Below are positions 13,427 through 19,973 of a stretch of DNA of 30,030 bases, piece by piece. The notes beneath the pieces were generated by a model. It saw only the letters and a program-made list of their open reading frames with translations, did not search any database and was not told the origin of the DNA. The translations under genes and the position numbers were made by a program. The stretch is from a virus: the IMG/VR virus record IMGVR_UViG_3300020215_000426, positions 1 to 30,030 of that record; one strand, 5' to 3'. Each line of letters opens with the position of its first letter. Within the stretch, counting starts at the first letter, position 1.

Positions 13427-13749
13427 TGAAGTCACGTTCACGGCCGGCTGCTCCATGTTACCCGGCGGAACAATACCGGAACGCGCGCGACCCATCTAGG
13501 ATAATCCCCCTACCCGCTCGGATTGATCGGACCAGAGTCTCCCTGGGACTGCGCTGCGCGTTTTGAGCCGGCACTAGCAGCCTCGACCTTTTGCCGGGCA
13601 TCACGGGCACCGTCCACCTGGTTCCACGCGAGTTACATCACATAATCGTTAGTCCACCGCTGCAAGGTGTTTGCTAGCATGAGGTAAGCAGATTTCGCTG
13701 GACAGGCCCCCTGTGCTTACGTAAGGTAAGCGCATCGCCACCCGAGGGG
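13427..13749. other. Regulatory region upstream of the rightward early operon
   Basis: No gene is supported in these roughly 320 bp, which are less GC-rich than the flanks. The right end carries the operator at 13715-13731 and a further half-site GTAAGC (13684-13689). TTGCTAGCAT (13670-13679) could contain a weak -10 (TAGCAT) for the rightward operon, but no convincing -35 is seen. GAGGGG at 13744-13749 is the ribosome-binding site of the first operon gene. Confidence 0.5.
13715..13731. promoter_or_regulatory. 17-bp repressor operator (rightward operon side)
   Basis: GCTTACGTAAGGTAAGC has the same 6-bp arms and 5-bp spacing as the operator at 12979-12995. It lies 44 bp before the first rightward gene. 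The repressor or Cro probably binds both, giving coordinated control of the leftward and rightward early operons as lambda OR and OL do. Confidence 0.78.
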
Positions 13750-13758
13750 ATGCCGCCG

Positions 13759-14016
13759 ATGCCGCCCGACGCCGCCCACCCTGACCTTTCCGCCATGCCG
13801 CCCGGCGCCAAGCCGGTGGCGCCGCGCGACGCCGCCGCGGATGCGCTCGGCGCCTGCATCGCCGACCTGCGCAAGCACGCAGCGGCCCAGGCCTCCGCCG
13901 GCGACCGCGCGGGCTGCGACGCCACCTTCGACCTGATCGAGCACGTCGCCCGCCTCGCCCAGATGCACGCCCGCGGCTCGGTGCCGAAGCCCCGCGCGCG
14001 CCGGGAGGCCGCGTGA
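13759..14016 (+). CDS. Hypothetical protein, 85 aa (first gene of rightward operon)
   Basis: ATG 13759 is chosen over the in-frame ATG at 13750 because GAGGGG then lies 9 nt upstream. The protein has a Pro/Ala-rich start and a helical centre (ADALGACIADLRKHAAAQAS, then DATFDLIEHVARLAQMHARG), ending in a basic tail. No family recognised. Being the first gene behind the operator, it is expressed early. Confidence 0.6.
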   Translation: MPPDAAHPDLSAMPPGAKPVAPRDAAADALGACIADLRKHAAAQASAGDRAGCDATFDLIEHVARLAQMHARGSVPKPRARREAA

Positions 14017-14288
14017 TGGCCGGGGGAGCACAAGAAATGCAGACCGCCACCGCCCAGCCGATTCCTGTCGGCTTTCAGTGGAAGCACATCGCATCCGGCA
14101 AGCAGTGGGTCGTGACACGCCTCCGGCCGGGCGGCGTCTGTGAAATCCATCAGGTCGGACGCTACGTCTCGGGCGAAACGCAGACCCGCTGCATCCGCAG
14201 CATGATTGCGGATGGGGTCGCGATCCCAGTGGAAACGAGCGAAGAAGCACGCCGCATCCTGCGCCGCTGCTGCGGGAGCGCCGCGTGA
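14016..14288 (+). CDS. Hypothetical protein, 90 aa
   Basis: The ATG at 14016 directly follows the stop overlap of the previous gene. ATG 14037 has the better ribosome-binding site (GGGGGAG, 8 nt upstream) and would give 83 residues. The sequence looks like a small beta-rich domain: PVGFQWKHIASGKQWVVTRL, then GVCEIHQVGRYVSGETQTRC, then a helical end with EEARRILRRCC. No family recognised. Confidence 0.62.
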   Translation: MAGGAQEMQTATAQPIPVGFQWKHIASGKQWVVTRLRPGGVCEIHQVGRYVSGETQTRCIRSMIADGVAIPVETSEEARRILRRCCGSAA

Positions 14289-14599
14289 TGCTCGGCTACG
14301 ACCCCACCCGCCACGCCGGGCTGGCCTTCGCCGGCCCGTCGCTGCGCGAGGAGCGCGAGGCCGAAGCCCGCGCCGACGCGCAGGCCGAGCAGGACGAGCG
14401 CGACGAGGCCGGCACCCGGCTGTGCGAGGAGGCCGAGGACTTCTTCCTCCTCTGCGACCGCGCGACCTACAGCGCCACGGTCGAGGAGATCGGCGTCATC
14501 CGCCAGCGCCTCGCGGCGCTCTGCGACTACGCCATTGGCGTACTGGGCGACAACCGCCCGCGCGGCCAGCTTCCGCTGTTCGAGGAGCGCGCGGCATGA
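14288..14599 (+). CDS. Hypothetical protein, 103 aa
   Basis: ATG 14288 overlaps the preceding stop; a GTG at 14285 is also possible. The protein has a strongly charged helix (REEREAEARADAQAEQDERD) around residues 21-40, and a second helical part with EEIGVIRQRLAALCDYAIGV. The C-terminal RGQLPLFEE resembles the short QLPLF-type motif that some bacterial and phage proteins use to dock on the DNA sliding clamp (suggestive only). No family recognised. Confidence 0.62.
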   Translation: MLGYDPTRHAGLAFAGPSLREEREAEARADAQAEQDERDEAGTRLCEEAEDFFLLCDRATYSATVEEIGVIRQRLAALCDYAIGVLGDNRPRGQLPLFEERAA

Positions 14600-14829
14600 G
14601 CGCGCCGAAGATTACGCCGATGCAGCGCAAGACGCTGGAAGCCCTGGCCGCGGCCGAGAACGGCACGCTGACCTTTGAGGAGATGCGGAAGGCATGCCGC
14701 GCCACGATACGCGGGCACCGGATCGTCCGCATGAATCTGGAGGACGCTGGCCTGATCGAGCGCGCGCCATACGGCGGGCGCCCGAGCATGACCATCACGC
14801 AGGCCGGGCGGGAGGCGATCCGGTCATGA
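14596..14829 (+). CDS. Small winged-helix-like protein A, 77 aa
   Basis: ATG 14596 overlaps the previous stop (ATGA). The product starts with MTPMQRKTLEALAAAENG-like text after a short leader. It continues through a helix with FEEMRKACRATIRGHRIVRM to LEDAGLIERAPYGGRPSMTI and the ending TQAGREAIRS. The order helix-helix-'L-x-x-AGLI'-beta wing-'T-x-AGR' is the usual winged-helix pattern of small phage regulators. The next gene is a clear paralogue. Confidence 0.68.
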   Translation: MSAPKITPMQRKTLEALAAAENGTLTFEEMRKACRATIRGHRIVRMNLEDAGLIERAPYGGRPSMTITQAGREAIRS

Positions 14830-15053
14830 AGATGACGCCAGCCCGCCGCCGGACGCTTGAACTCTTATCGGACGGCGAAAGCCGCCCGGTTTGGAAGATC
14901 ATCGCGCAGAGCAAGAGCTACGCGTCCGGTTATCGCGTGATCGAAGCCCTGTATGCAGCAGGGCTTATTACCGCCAAGCCGAGCCATTCAGACCCTTGGT
15001 ATTACATCACCGACGCGGGGCGCGCCGCGCTCGGCGAGGAGCGCCGGGCATGA
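14826..15053 (+). CDS. Small winged-helix-like protein B, 75 aa (paralogue of A)
   Basis: ATG 14826 overlaps the previous stop. The opening MTPARRRTLELLSDGESRPV, the segment RVIEALYAAGLITAKP and the ending YYITDAGRAALGEE line up with protein A: same length, same 'MTPxxRxTLE', 'AGLI' and 'T-x-AGR' landmarks. It probably binds DNA. The pair looks like a tandem duplication that has diverged. Confidence 0.68.
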   Translation: MKMTPARRRTLELLSDGESRPVWKIIAQSKSYASGYRVIEALYAAGLITAKPSHSDPWYYITDAGRAALGEERRA

Positions 15054-15118
15054 GCGCGCGCCTGCTCGACGCGGAAGCCCACTACGCCGCGTGCCTCGCG
15101 CGGAGGCTGCCGCTGTGA
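15050..15118 (+). CDS. Possible 22-aa peptide
   Basis: An ATG at 15050 overlaps the stop of the winged-helix gene B and ends in a GTGA overlap with the next gene. It encodes MSARLLDAEAHYAACLARRL plus two residues. It may only serve to carry ribosomes to the next gene; translation is not otherwise supported. Confidence 0.35.
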   Translation: MSARLLDAEAHYAACLARRLPL

Positions 15119-15306
15119 CCGACGACCAAGAGATCGAGCGATGGATCACGCTCCTTCGCAACGCCATGGCGCGCCCCAGCGACACCGTTGTCCTGGCGGT
15201 CTGTGGCGAGGCCGGTGACTTGATCTGCATGTCGCGCGTCCTGCGCGGCACAGACCTGCGCGCCATCGCGAGCACGCTGCGGAACCTACGGAGAGACCCG
15301 GCATGA
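15115..15306 (+). CDS. Small hypothetical protein, 63 aa
   Basis: GTG 15115 overlaps the preceding peptide stop. The product reads MTDDQEIERWITLLRNAMAR, then VVLAVCGEAGDLICMSRVLR, then a helical end. It has an alpha-beta-alpha look and is acidic at the start. No family recognised. It stops in an ATGA overlap with the next gene. Confidence 0.58.
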   Translation: MTDDQEIERWITLLRNAMARPSDTVVLAVCGEAGDLICMSRVLRGTDLRAIASTLRNLRRDPA

Positions 15307-15608
15307 CCGCCCTTCCCTACGAAGTCCGCGCGCACCTGGAGCGGCTGCTCAAGCTGGACCAGCGCCGCGTGGCGCTCCTGATGGAGAACGTCCGCGCCGT
15401 CGCCGCCCAGCCGGTGCGGAACGGCGAGGCGTTCATGGAGGCGCAGCAGGAGGCCGACGCCGCCGTGAGCGACGTCCACAGCCTGACGCGCATCCTCGCG
15501 GCCGACAACGCGGTGCGAGGGTGGAGGGCCGGGCCGAACGTGATCCCGATCACCGTCGGCAGGCCGCCGAGCCTCGCCGCGGTGTTCCCGGAGGCGCGCG
15601 GGCTGTGA
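15303..15608 (+). CDS. Hypothetical protein, 101 aa
   Basis: ATG 15303 overlaps the previous stop by 4 nt. The first 60 residues are helical (YEVRAHLERLLKLDQRRVAL, then NVRAVAAQPVRNGEAFMEAQ); the end is VIPITVGRPPSLAAVFPEA. No family recognised. It immediately precedes the exonuclease gene, with a GTGA overlap. Confidence 0.62.
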   Translation: MTALPYEVRAHLERLLKLDQRRVALLMENVRAVAAQPVRNGEAFMEAQQEADAAVSDVHSLTRILAADNAVRGWRAGPNVIPITVGRPPSLAAVFPEARGL

Positions 15609-16462
15609 GCGGCGAAATCCTCATGATCTCCGCGGACGACTATCACGCGGACTGCTGCCCGGCGCCGTCCCTGTCCAGTGGCATCGCCAAGCTGCTGATC
15701 CGGCGCTCGCCGCGACACGCGCACCACGCGCACCCGCGCCTCGGTGGCGAGCGCGCCGACGATCCGACCCGCACGATGGACAACGGCTCCATCATCCACA
15801 AGCTGATGCTCGGCCGCGGCGCCGGGTTCGCGATGATCGCCGCTGACGACTACAAGACGAAGCGCGCCCAGGAGGCGCGCGACGAAGCGCGCGCGCAAGG
15901 GCTGGTCCCGGTGCTCGCGAAGACCCTAGAGCAGCTTCAAGCAGCAGCCGATGCCGCGCTCGCTCAGATGCGCGCCCACCCGGACTGTCAGGCGTTCTTC
16001 GATCCCGGCCGGTCGGAGGCCGTCATCACCTGGCAGGAGCACGATATCTGGCTCCGCTGCATGGTGGACCGCCTGCCGGACGATCCGACTGCGCCGTGGT
16101 TCGACATCAAGGCGACGCAGTTGAGCGCGGCGCCGGTGGACTATCAGCGAGCCATCATCCGCGACCACGCATTCCAACGGAGCTTCTACCTGCGCAGCGC
16201 GCGGCACGTCGGCTATCTCCCGTCGGCGTTCCTGTTCGTCGTCGTGGAGCAGAAGCCGCCCCACGCCGTCTCGGTAATGACGGTCGCCCCGTCGCTGGCG
16301 GAGATCGCGGATCGGGAAGTCGAGCGCGCCGTCGCGCTCTGGCGAAGCTGCATCAGGTCCGGCGTCTGGCCCGGCTACGCGATGAAGACAGCTTATGTGG
16401 ACGCGCCGGGATGGATGACGGCCGCCGAGCAACTGGATGAACCCGAGGAGGAGTTGGCATGA
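15605..16462 (+). CDS. RecE-type exonuclease (PD-(D/E)xK, DUF3799-like)
   Basis: A 285-residue protein (GTG 15605; ATG 15623 also possible). ISADDYHADCCPAPSLSSGI at the start and DNGSIIHKLMLGRG (about 61-74) are typical of the exodeoxyribonuclease VIII-like PD-(D/E)xK family. The metal site is carried by WLRCMVDRLPDD (about 162-173) and WFDIKAT (about 178-184), followed by QRAIIRDHAFQRSFYL and FLFVVVEQKPP. Such enzymes resect one strand of double-stranded DNA ends for phage homologous recombination. The next gene, a RecA-fold ATPase, is its likely partner. The two overlap by 4 nt. Confidence 0.82.
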   Translation: MSGEILMISADDYHADCCPAPSLSSGIAKLLIRRSPRHAHHAHPRLGGERADDPTRTMDNGSIIHKLMLGRGAGFAMIAADDYKTKRAQEARDEARAQGLVPVLAKTLEQLQAAADAALAQMRAHPDCQAFFDPGRSEAVITWQEHDIWLRCMVDRLPDDPTAPWFDIKATQLSAAPVDYQRAIIRDHAFQRSFYLRSARHVGYLPSAFLFVVVEQKPPHAVSVMTVAPSLAEIADREVERAVALWRSCIRSGVWPGYAMKTAYVDAPGWMTAAEQLDEPEEELA

Positions 16463-17484
16463 CGTTCACGCTGCGCCCGGCGGTCCGGGAGAAGATCGGG
16501 TTGTTGTTCGGCATTGCCGGGGCGTCCGGGTCAGGGAAAACCCTGTCGGCATTGATGCTCGCACGCGGCGTCTGCGGCAGCGAGGGGAAAGTCGCCGTTA
16601 TCGACACAGAGGCCGGGCGCGCCCTGCACTACGCGCCCAAACCCGGCACCAAGGGCGACGGCATGCGGACCTTCGATTTCCTTCACCTGGACTTCCAGCC
16701 GCCGTTCACGCCGGAGCGATACATCGAGGCGATCCGCGCCTGCGAGGAAGCCGGCGCGACAGTGATCGTCATCGACAGCATGTCACACGAATGGTCCGGC
16801 GAAGGCGGCTGCTCGGATATCCAGGCGGCCGAAGCCGAGAGGATGGCGACCGACCGCAACGGTAATCTTCAGGCGTGGAAGATCGAGGCCGTCACGGCGC
16901 CCGCCTGGAAGAAGCCGAAGCTGCGGCACCAGCGGATGATGGCCCGCCTCATTCAGTGCCGGACGCACCTAATCTTCTGCTTGCGCGCGCAGGAAAAGGT
17001 CAAGTTCGTGAAGGTGAAGAAAGACGGCCGGGACGTGACGGAGATCGTGCCCCAGGGCTTCATGCCGATTTGCGAACGATCCTTTATGTTCGAGTTGTCC
17101 GGCAGCATGACGCTGCACCCCGAGACGCCCGGCCAGCCGCGTTACGACCTCCCGCACAAGCTCAACGACGACCTCCGGGGCATCTTCCGCGAAGGCGAGT
17201 TGATCGGGACTGACGCCGGCACGCGGCTGCGCGAATGGGCGGAGCAAGGCGATATACGTCCGCCCGTGGACAAGATCGCGGAAGGCGTCCGCGAACTCGT
17301 CGAGCGTATCCAGGATGCGTCCGGCCCGGCGGCGCTCCGCCTGATCCTCGGCGAAAAGGACGTCGAGAAGCGGCGCGCCTGGCTCGCGAAGAACCGGCCC
17401 GACCGCAGCCAATACCTTGAAAGCGTCATCAGCGCCGCGGAGGAGCAGTTCGCGGGCGAAGCCGCCGAAGGAGAGGCGGCATGA
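16459..17484 (+). CDS. RecA-fold ATPase (AAA_24/Sak4-like) of the recombination module
   Basis: A 341-residue NTP-binding protein. Walker A is GASGSGKT (about 18-25), VAVIDTEAGRA follows (about 45-55), and Walker B is TVIVIDSMSHEW (about 102-113). HLIFCLRAQEKV (about 172-183) fits a sensor strand. The C-terminal third (about 255-341) is helical and acidic. Phage proteins of this type (AAA_24 family; Sak4 in some phages) act as single-strand annealing or strand-exchange factors. Pairing with an upstream RecE-like nuclease supports that role. This protein is longer than typical Sak4, so the exact subfamily is uncertain. It has the canonical ATPase residues and overlaps both neighbours. Confidence 0.78.
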   Translation: MTFTLRPAVREKIGLLFGIAGASGSGKTLSALMLARGVCGSEGKVAVIDTEAGRALHYAPKPGTKGDGMRTFDFLHLDFQPPFTPERYIEAIRACEEAGATVIVIDSMSHEWSGEGGCSDIQAAEAERMATDRNGNLQAWKIEAVTAPAWKKPKLRHQRMMARLIQCRTHLIFCLRAQEKVKFVKVKKDGRDVTEIVPQGFMPICERSFMFELSGSMTLHPETPGQPRYDLPHKLNDDLRGIFREGELIGTDAGTRLREWAEQGDIRPPVDKIAEGVRELVERIQDASGPAALRLILGEKDVEKRRAWLAKNRPDRSQYLESVISAAEEQFAGEAAEGEAA

Positions 17485-17600
17485 CCATGGACGTTCACGA
17501 TCCCGGCGACGAGCCGCCGGAGCCGCGCTGGGTTGACCGCCTGCTGTGGGTGGCCGTGGCCATCGCGCTGGCAGGCATCGGGGGAGGGCTATGGCTGTGA
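17481..17600 (+). CDS. Small membrane peptide, 39 aa
   Basis: ATG 17481 overlaps the ATPase stop. It encodes an acidic, Pro-rich start (MTMDVHDPGDEPPEPRWVDR) followed by a hydrophobic segment LLWVAVAIALAGIGGGLWL: one membrane helix. It overlaps the next gene by 10 nt. Role unknown. Confidence 0.5.
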   Translation: MTMDVHDPGDEPPEPRWVDRLLWVAVAIALAGIGGGLWL

Positions 17601-17854
17601 GCGAGCGATGGCAGGAGCAGGAGCAGCGCGCGCGCGAGTGGATATCGTCGCAGATCACCGCTGCCGGCGCAGACAACGAGGCTGTGATGATGGTGTTCTG
17701 CACCACAATCACCGCCGCCGGCTTCCTCGCCAACGCGCTGAACAAAGGCGGCGCGATCAACGACATGCCGCTGTTGGAGCGCATGGCGCAGTCGTGGTTG
17801 CGCGCCTCCATGCGCGGCGAGCCCGAGCCTCACTTGCGGAGTGCCATGACATGA
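17591..17854 (+). CDS. Hypothetical protein, 87 aa
   Basis: ATG 17591 has GGGGGAGGG just upstream. The protein begins MAVSERWQEQEQRAREWISS and continues with a moderately hydrophobic segment (VMMVFCTTITAAGFLANALN). The end is helical, with ERMAQSWLRASMRG. It could be a small membrane-associated protein. No family recognised. Confidence 0.6.
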   Translation: MAVSERWQEQEQRAREWISSQITAAGADNEAVMMVFCTTITAAGFLANALNKGGAINDMPLLERMAQSWLRASMRGEPEPHLRSAMT

Positions 17855-17913
17855 CCCCCACCACCCAGGCCCGCGCCGCCCTCGCGCAGCGCGGGGAGGG
17901 CTCCGATGGGTGA
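17851..17913 (+). CDS. Possible 20-aa peptide
   Basis: An ATG at 17851 overlaps the previous stop and the frame ends inside the next gene's start. It encodes only MTPTTQARAALAQRGEGSDG. The end GGGGAGGGCTCCG also supplies the ribosome-binding site of the next gene, so it may be a translational link and not a functional peptide. Confidence 0.3.
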   Translation: MTPTTQARAALAQRGEGSDG

Positions 17914-18148
17914 CGACGCGGAGGCCCGCGCGGTGGCGGGGCGGCTGATGGCTCGGTTTCGCGACTTGCTGATGTCGCTGCCTGTGGATGGTGAGCGGCA
18001 GTCGTGCATGAGCACGCGCACGGATTTGGTCCAGGCCGAACGGATGGGGCTGTGTGAGAGACGGCAGGCAAGCAACGCCCGCTTTTTCCGGCTGACCCCA
18101 CTCGGCGTCCGCGTCCGCGCCGTGCTGATGGAGCGCGGCGATGGCTGA
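17906..18148 (+). CDS. Hypothetical protein, 80 aa, winged-helix-like end
   Basis: ATG 17906. The first half is helical (EARAVAGRLMARFRDLLMSL). The second half, DLVQAERMGLCERRQASNAR followed by FFRLTPLGVRVRAVL, resembles the wing and last helix of winged-helix regulators and recalls the two paralogues at 14596-15053. A DNA-binding role is possible. No family is identified with confidence. Confidence 0.58.
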   Translation: MGDDAEARAVAGRLMARFRDLLMSLPVDGERQSCMSTRTDLVQAERMGLCERRQASNARFFRLTPLGVRVRAVLMERGDG

Positions 18149-18194
18149 CCTCCGCACGCTCGCGCAGGTGGCGGAGGCGTGGGGCCATGGCTGA
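18141..18194 (+). CDS. Possible 17-aa leader peptide before excisionase
   Basis: ATG 18141 starts inside the end of the preceding gene, and the frame stops 8 nt into the excisionase gene. It reads MADLRTLAQVAEAWGHG. The contained GGCGGAGG serves as ribosome-binding site for the excisionase start. A functional peptide is unproven. Confidence 0.25.
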   Translation: MADLRTLAQVAEAWGHG

Positions 18195-18510
18195 GCGCGT
18201 GCGGGCCGCTGAGGTGGCGCGGATGACCAGCCTTTCCGTCCGGAAGGTGTTGGAGCACGCGGCGGCTGGCACGTTCCCGGCAATGAAGGTCGGCGGCGTG
18301 TGGCTGTTCGACCCCGACGCCATCGAGGCGTGGCTCAGACGAGAGGAGGCCCGACAGTGGCGCGAAAGGGCGAAGGCGGGAACATCTACCTCCGCGGCGA
18401 CACCTACTGGGGACGTGTTAAGATTGCCGGCCGCGAGTATCGCAGCACGCTTAGAACGTCTGATCCCCGCGAGGCGAAAAAGCGCCTCGGGCCGTGGGTC
18501 AAGAAGCTAA
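18187..18510 (+). CDS. Excisionase-like HTH (MerR/AlpA-type) protein
   Basis: A 107-residue protein whose first 52 residues are a typical excisionase/HTH_17 domain: RAAEVARMTSLSVRKVLEHA, then GTFPAMKVGGVWLFDPDAIE, then AWLRREEA. The C-terminal half (from about residue 57) is Ser/Ala/Arg-rich and read in another frame over the first 154 nt of the integrase gene. The short domain alone would be enough for DNA bending and for directing excision. GGAGG lies upstream of ATG 18187. Its position directly before the integrase supports Xis function; a regulatory AlpA-like role is also possible. Confidence 0.75.
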   Translation: MAERVRAAEVARMTSLSVRKVLEHAAAGTFPAMKVGGVWLFDPDAIEAWLRREEARQWRERAKAGTSTSAATPTGDVLRLPAASIAARLERLIPARRKSASGRGSRS

Positions 18511-19427
18511 AGGAAGAGGCGGTCACAGGCGCGCCCACGCCCACCTTCGAAGAGGCGGTCGTGAAGTGGGGCGAGGAGGTGCTGCCCGGGGCCGTGAAGC
18601 CCGCTGTTGCCAAGCGATACCTGTCCAGCATCGGGCAGATGTTGGACATGTTCGGGCCGCTCCCGATGAACCGCCTGACGGCGCGTGACGTGGCCGGCTA
18701 TGTGTCGAGCCGCAGCGGCAAGGTTTCCAACGCTACCATTAAGCGCGACCTCACGGCCCTCTCGCGGCTGCTGGCGGCTTGCGTGGCGTGGGGCTGGCGC
18801 GCGGACAATCCAGCGCTGGCCTATGACCGTTCCATGGTTCGCGAGCGCCGCGACCCGATCCGGCCGCCGGACCCGGAGGCCGTGCGGGCGCTGATCGAGG
18901 CCGCGCCGGAAGGCATGGCCGCCGTGCTGGCGCTGCTGCACGAGACGGGGATGCGCGAGGCAGAGGCCGTGAACCTGGCCGGCGAGGAGGTTGATTGGGA
19001 GCGGGGCCAGATTCGGCTGCTGAAGACGAAGACCAGCCGCCCGCGCGTGCTGGCATGGCGCACCATCGGGGGGGATGCGGGGCCGGTCCTGCTGCGCGTG
19101 AAGCGCGCACATGGGCCGCTGTTCCGGGCCGACACTGGGCGCCCCTATCGGAACTTCAGCAGCAACGTCCGGCGCGTCATGGCTGCCGCCGAGGCTGCAC
19201 ACCGGAAGGCCGGCAAGCCTTTCCGCCGGTTCCGGGTCCACGACTTGCGCCACGGCTTCGCCATCCGTTGGCTGAAGGCTGGCGGCGATATCTACGGCCT
19301 GAGCCGGCACCTGGGGCACAGTAGTATTAAAACCACTGAGCTATATTTGGGTTATCTGACCGAGGAGGAACGGCAGAGTGTCCAGCGATCTCACGAGGCT
19401 TCTGGCTCGGTTGAAGCCCGAAGGTGA
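18357..19427 (+). CDS. Tyrosine site-specific integrase
   Basis: GTG 18357 is chosen because GAGGAGG sits 9 nt upstream, giving 356 residues. The N-terminal part (about 5-50; GNIYLRGDTYWGRVKIAGRE) is the arm-binding domain, and residues about 62-160 form the core-binding SAM-like domain. The catalytic domain has Arg200 (HETGMREAE), HDLRH with His295 and Arg298, HLGHSS with His321, and nucleophile Tyr330 (TELYLGY). All expected residues are present. It catalyses recombination between the phage core and the host tRNA-Ser gene; the tRNA 3' fragment lies 455 bp downstream. The last 50 nt overlap the HNH_3 gene. Confidence 0.93.
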   Translation: MARKGEGGNIYLRGDTYWGRVKIAGREYRSTLRTSDPREAKKRLGPWVKKLKEEAVTGAPTPTFEEAVVKWGEEVLPGAVKPAVAKRYLSSIGQMLDMFGPLPMNRLTARDVAGYVSSRSGKVSNATIKRDLTALSRLLAACVAWGWRADNPALAYDRSMVRERRDPIRPPDPEAVRALIEAAPEGMAAVLALLHETGMREAEAVNLAGEEVDWERGQIRLLKTKTSRPRVLAWRTIGGDAGPVLLRVKRAHGPLFRADTGRPYRNFSSNVRRVMAAAEAAHRKAGKPFRRFRVHDLRHGFAIRWLKAGGDIYGLSRHLGHSSIKTTELYLGYLTEEERQSVQRSHEASGSVEARR

Positions 19428-19878
19428 CTGCCTTGTCTGGCCTCTGTCCAGGAACCGCGGAGGCTATGGGCAAGTGAAATGGAATGGGAAGGTGCAGCTC
19501 GCGCATCGGCTGGCCTTCCGCCTGGCGAACGGGCCGCTGCCGCCGGGGCTGCTTGTCTGCCATCGCTGCGACAACCGCGCCTGCGGTAACCCGGCGCACC
19601 TGTTCGCTGGGACGCACCGCGACAACAACCGGGATATGTTCGCCAAGGGGCGGGGGCACCGCCTCGACGGCTCGCACATCCGGGGGCTGAAGAACCCGAA
19701 CGGGAAGCTTTCGCAAGGCGCTCTTGCAGAGGCGCGGGCGCTGCGCCGCTCAGGCCACAGCCTTTCGGCCGTCGCGGCCCGCTTCGGAGTGACGAAGCAG
19801 GCCATCGCCTACCACTTCCGGTCGGGGGCACAAACGGGGGCACAGACCCCGCCGAAAACCCCAAGCGCGAAGCGGTAG
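19378..19878 (+). CDS. HNH_3-type endonuclease with C-terminal HTH
   Basis: A 166-residue nuclease starting at GTG 19378, with GAGGAGGAAC upstream and inside the integrase end. Residues about 15-85 match HNH_3 homing-type enzymes: CLVWPLSRNRGGYGQVKWNG, LAHRLAFRLANGPLPPG, then LVCHRCDNRACGNPAHLFAG and THRDNNRDM. A NUMOD-like stretch with GLKNPNGKLSQGALAEAR follows, and a C-terminal helix-turn-helix (LSAVAARFGVTKQAIAYHF). It is a freestanding homing-type nuclease between integrase and the attachment core. It could promote its own spread or that of the integration module. It ends 4 bp before the tRNA-derived sequence. Confidence 0.85.
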   Translation: MSSDLTRLLARLKPEGDCLVWPLSRNRGGYGQVKWNGKVQLAHRLAFRLANGPLPPGLLVCHRCDNRACGNPAHLFAGTHRDNNRDMFAKGRGHRLDGSHIRGLKNPNGKLSQGALAEARALRRSGHSLSAVAARFGVTKQAIAYHFRSGAQTGAQTPPKTPSAKR

Positions 19879-19882
19879 GAAA

Positions 19883-19948
19883 TGGCGGAGGGGATGGGAT
19901 TCGAACCCACGAGACGGGTTGACCCCGTCTAACGGTTTAGCAAACCGC
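19883..19948 (-). other. Attachment core: 3' part of tRNA-Ser(GCU)
   Basis: Read on the minus strand, this is the anticodon arm to CCA end of a serine tRNA. The anticodon stem is GCGGT/ACCGT with loop TTGCTAA (anticodon GCU); the long variable arm is AGACGGG/CCCGTCT. The T-arm is GTGGG-TTCGAAT-CCCAT, followed by acceptor strand CCCCTCC, discriminator G and CCA. The D-arm and 5' acceptor strand are absent, so it is not a functional tRNA gene. Tyrosine integrases commonly use tRNA 3' ends, and the integrase gene is adjacent. Phage genes continue on both sides, so this is attP or a tandem-prophage junction. Confidence 0.88.
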
Positions 19949-19973
19949 GGATAAGAGAGAGGAAAGCGGGGAT

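Noticed and set aside
13145-13495. 116-codon minus-strand frame opposite the repressor
   Set aside because: Antisense to the XRE repressor; no protein character.
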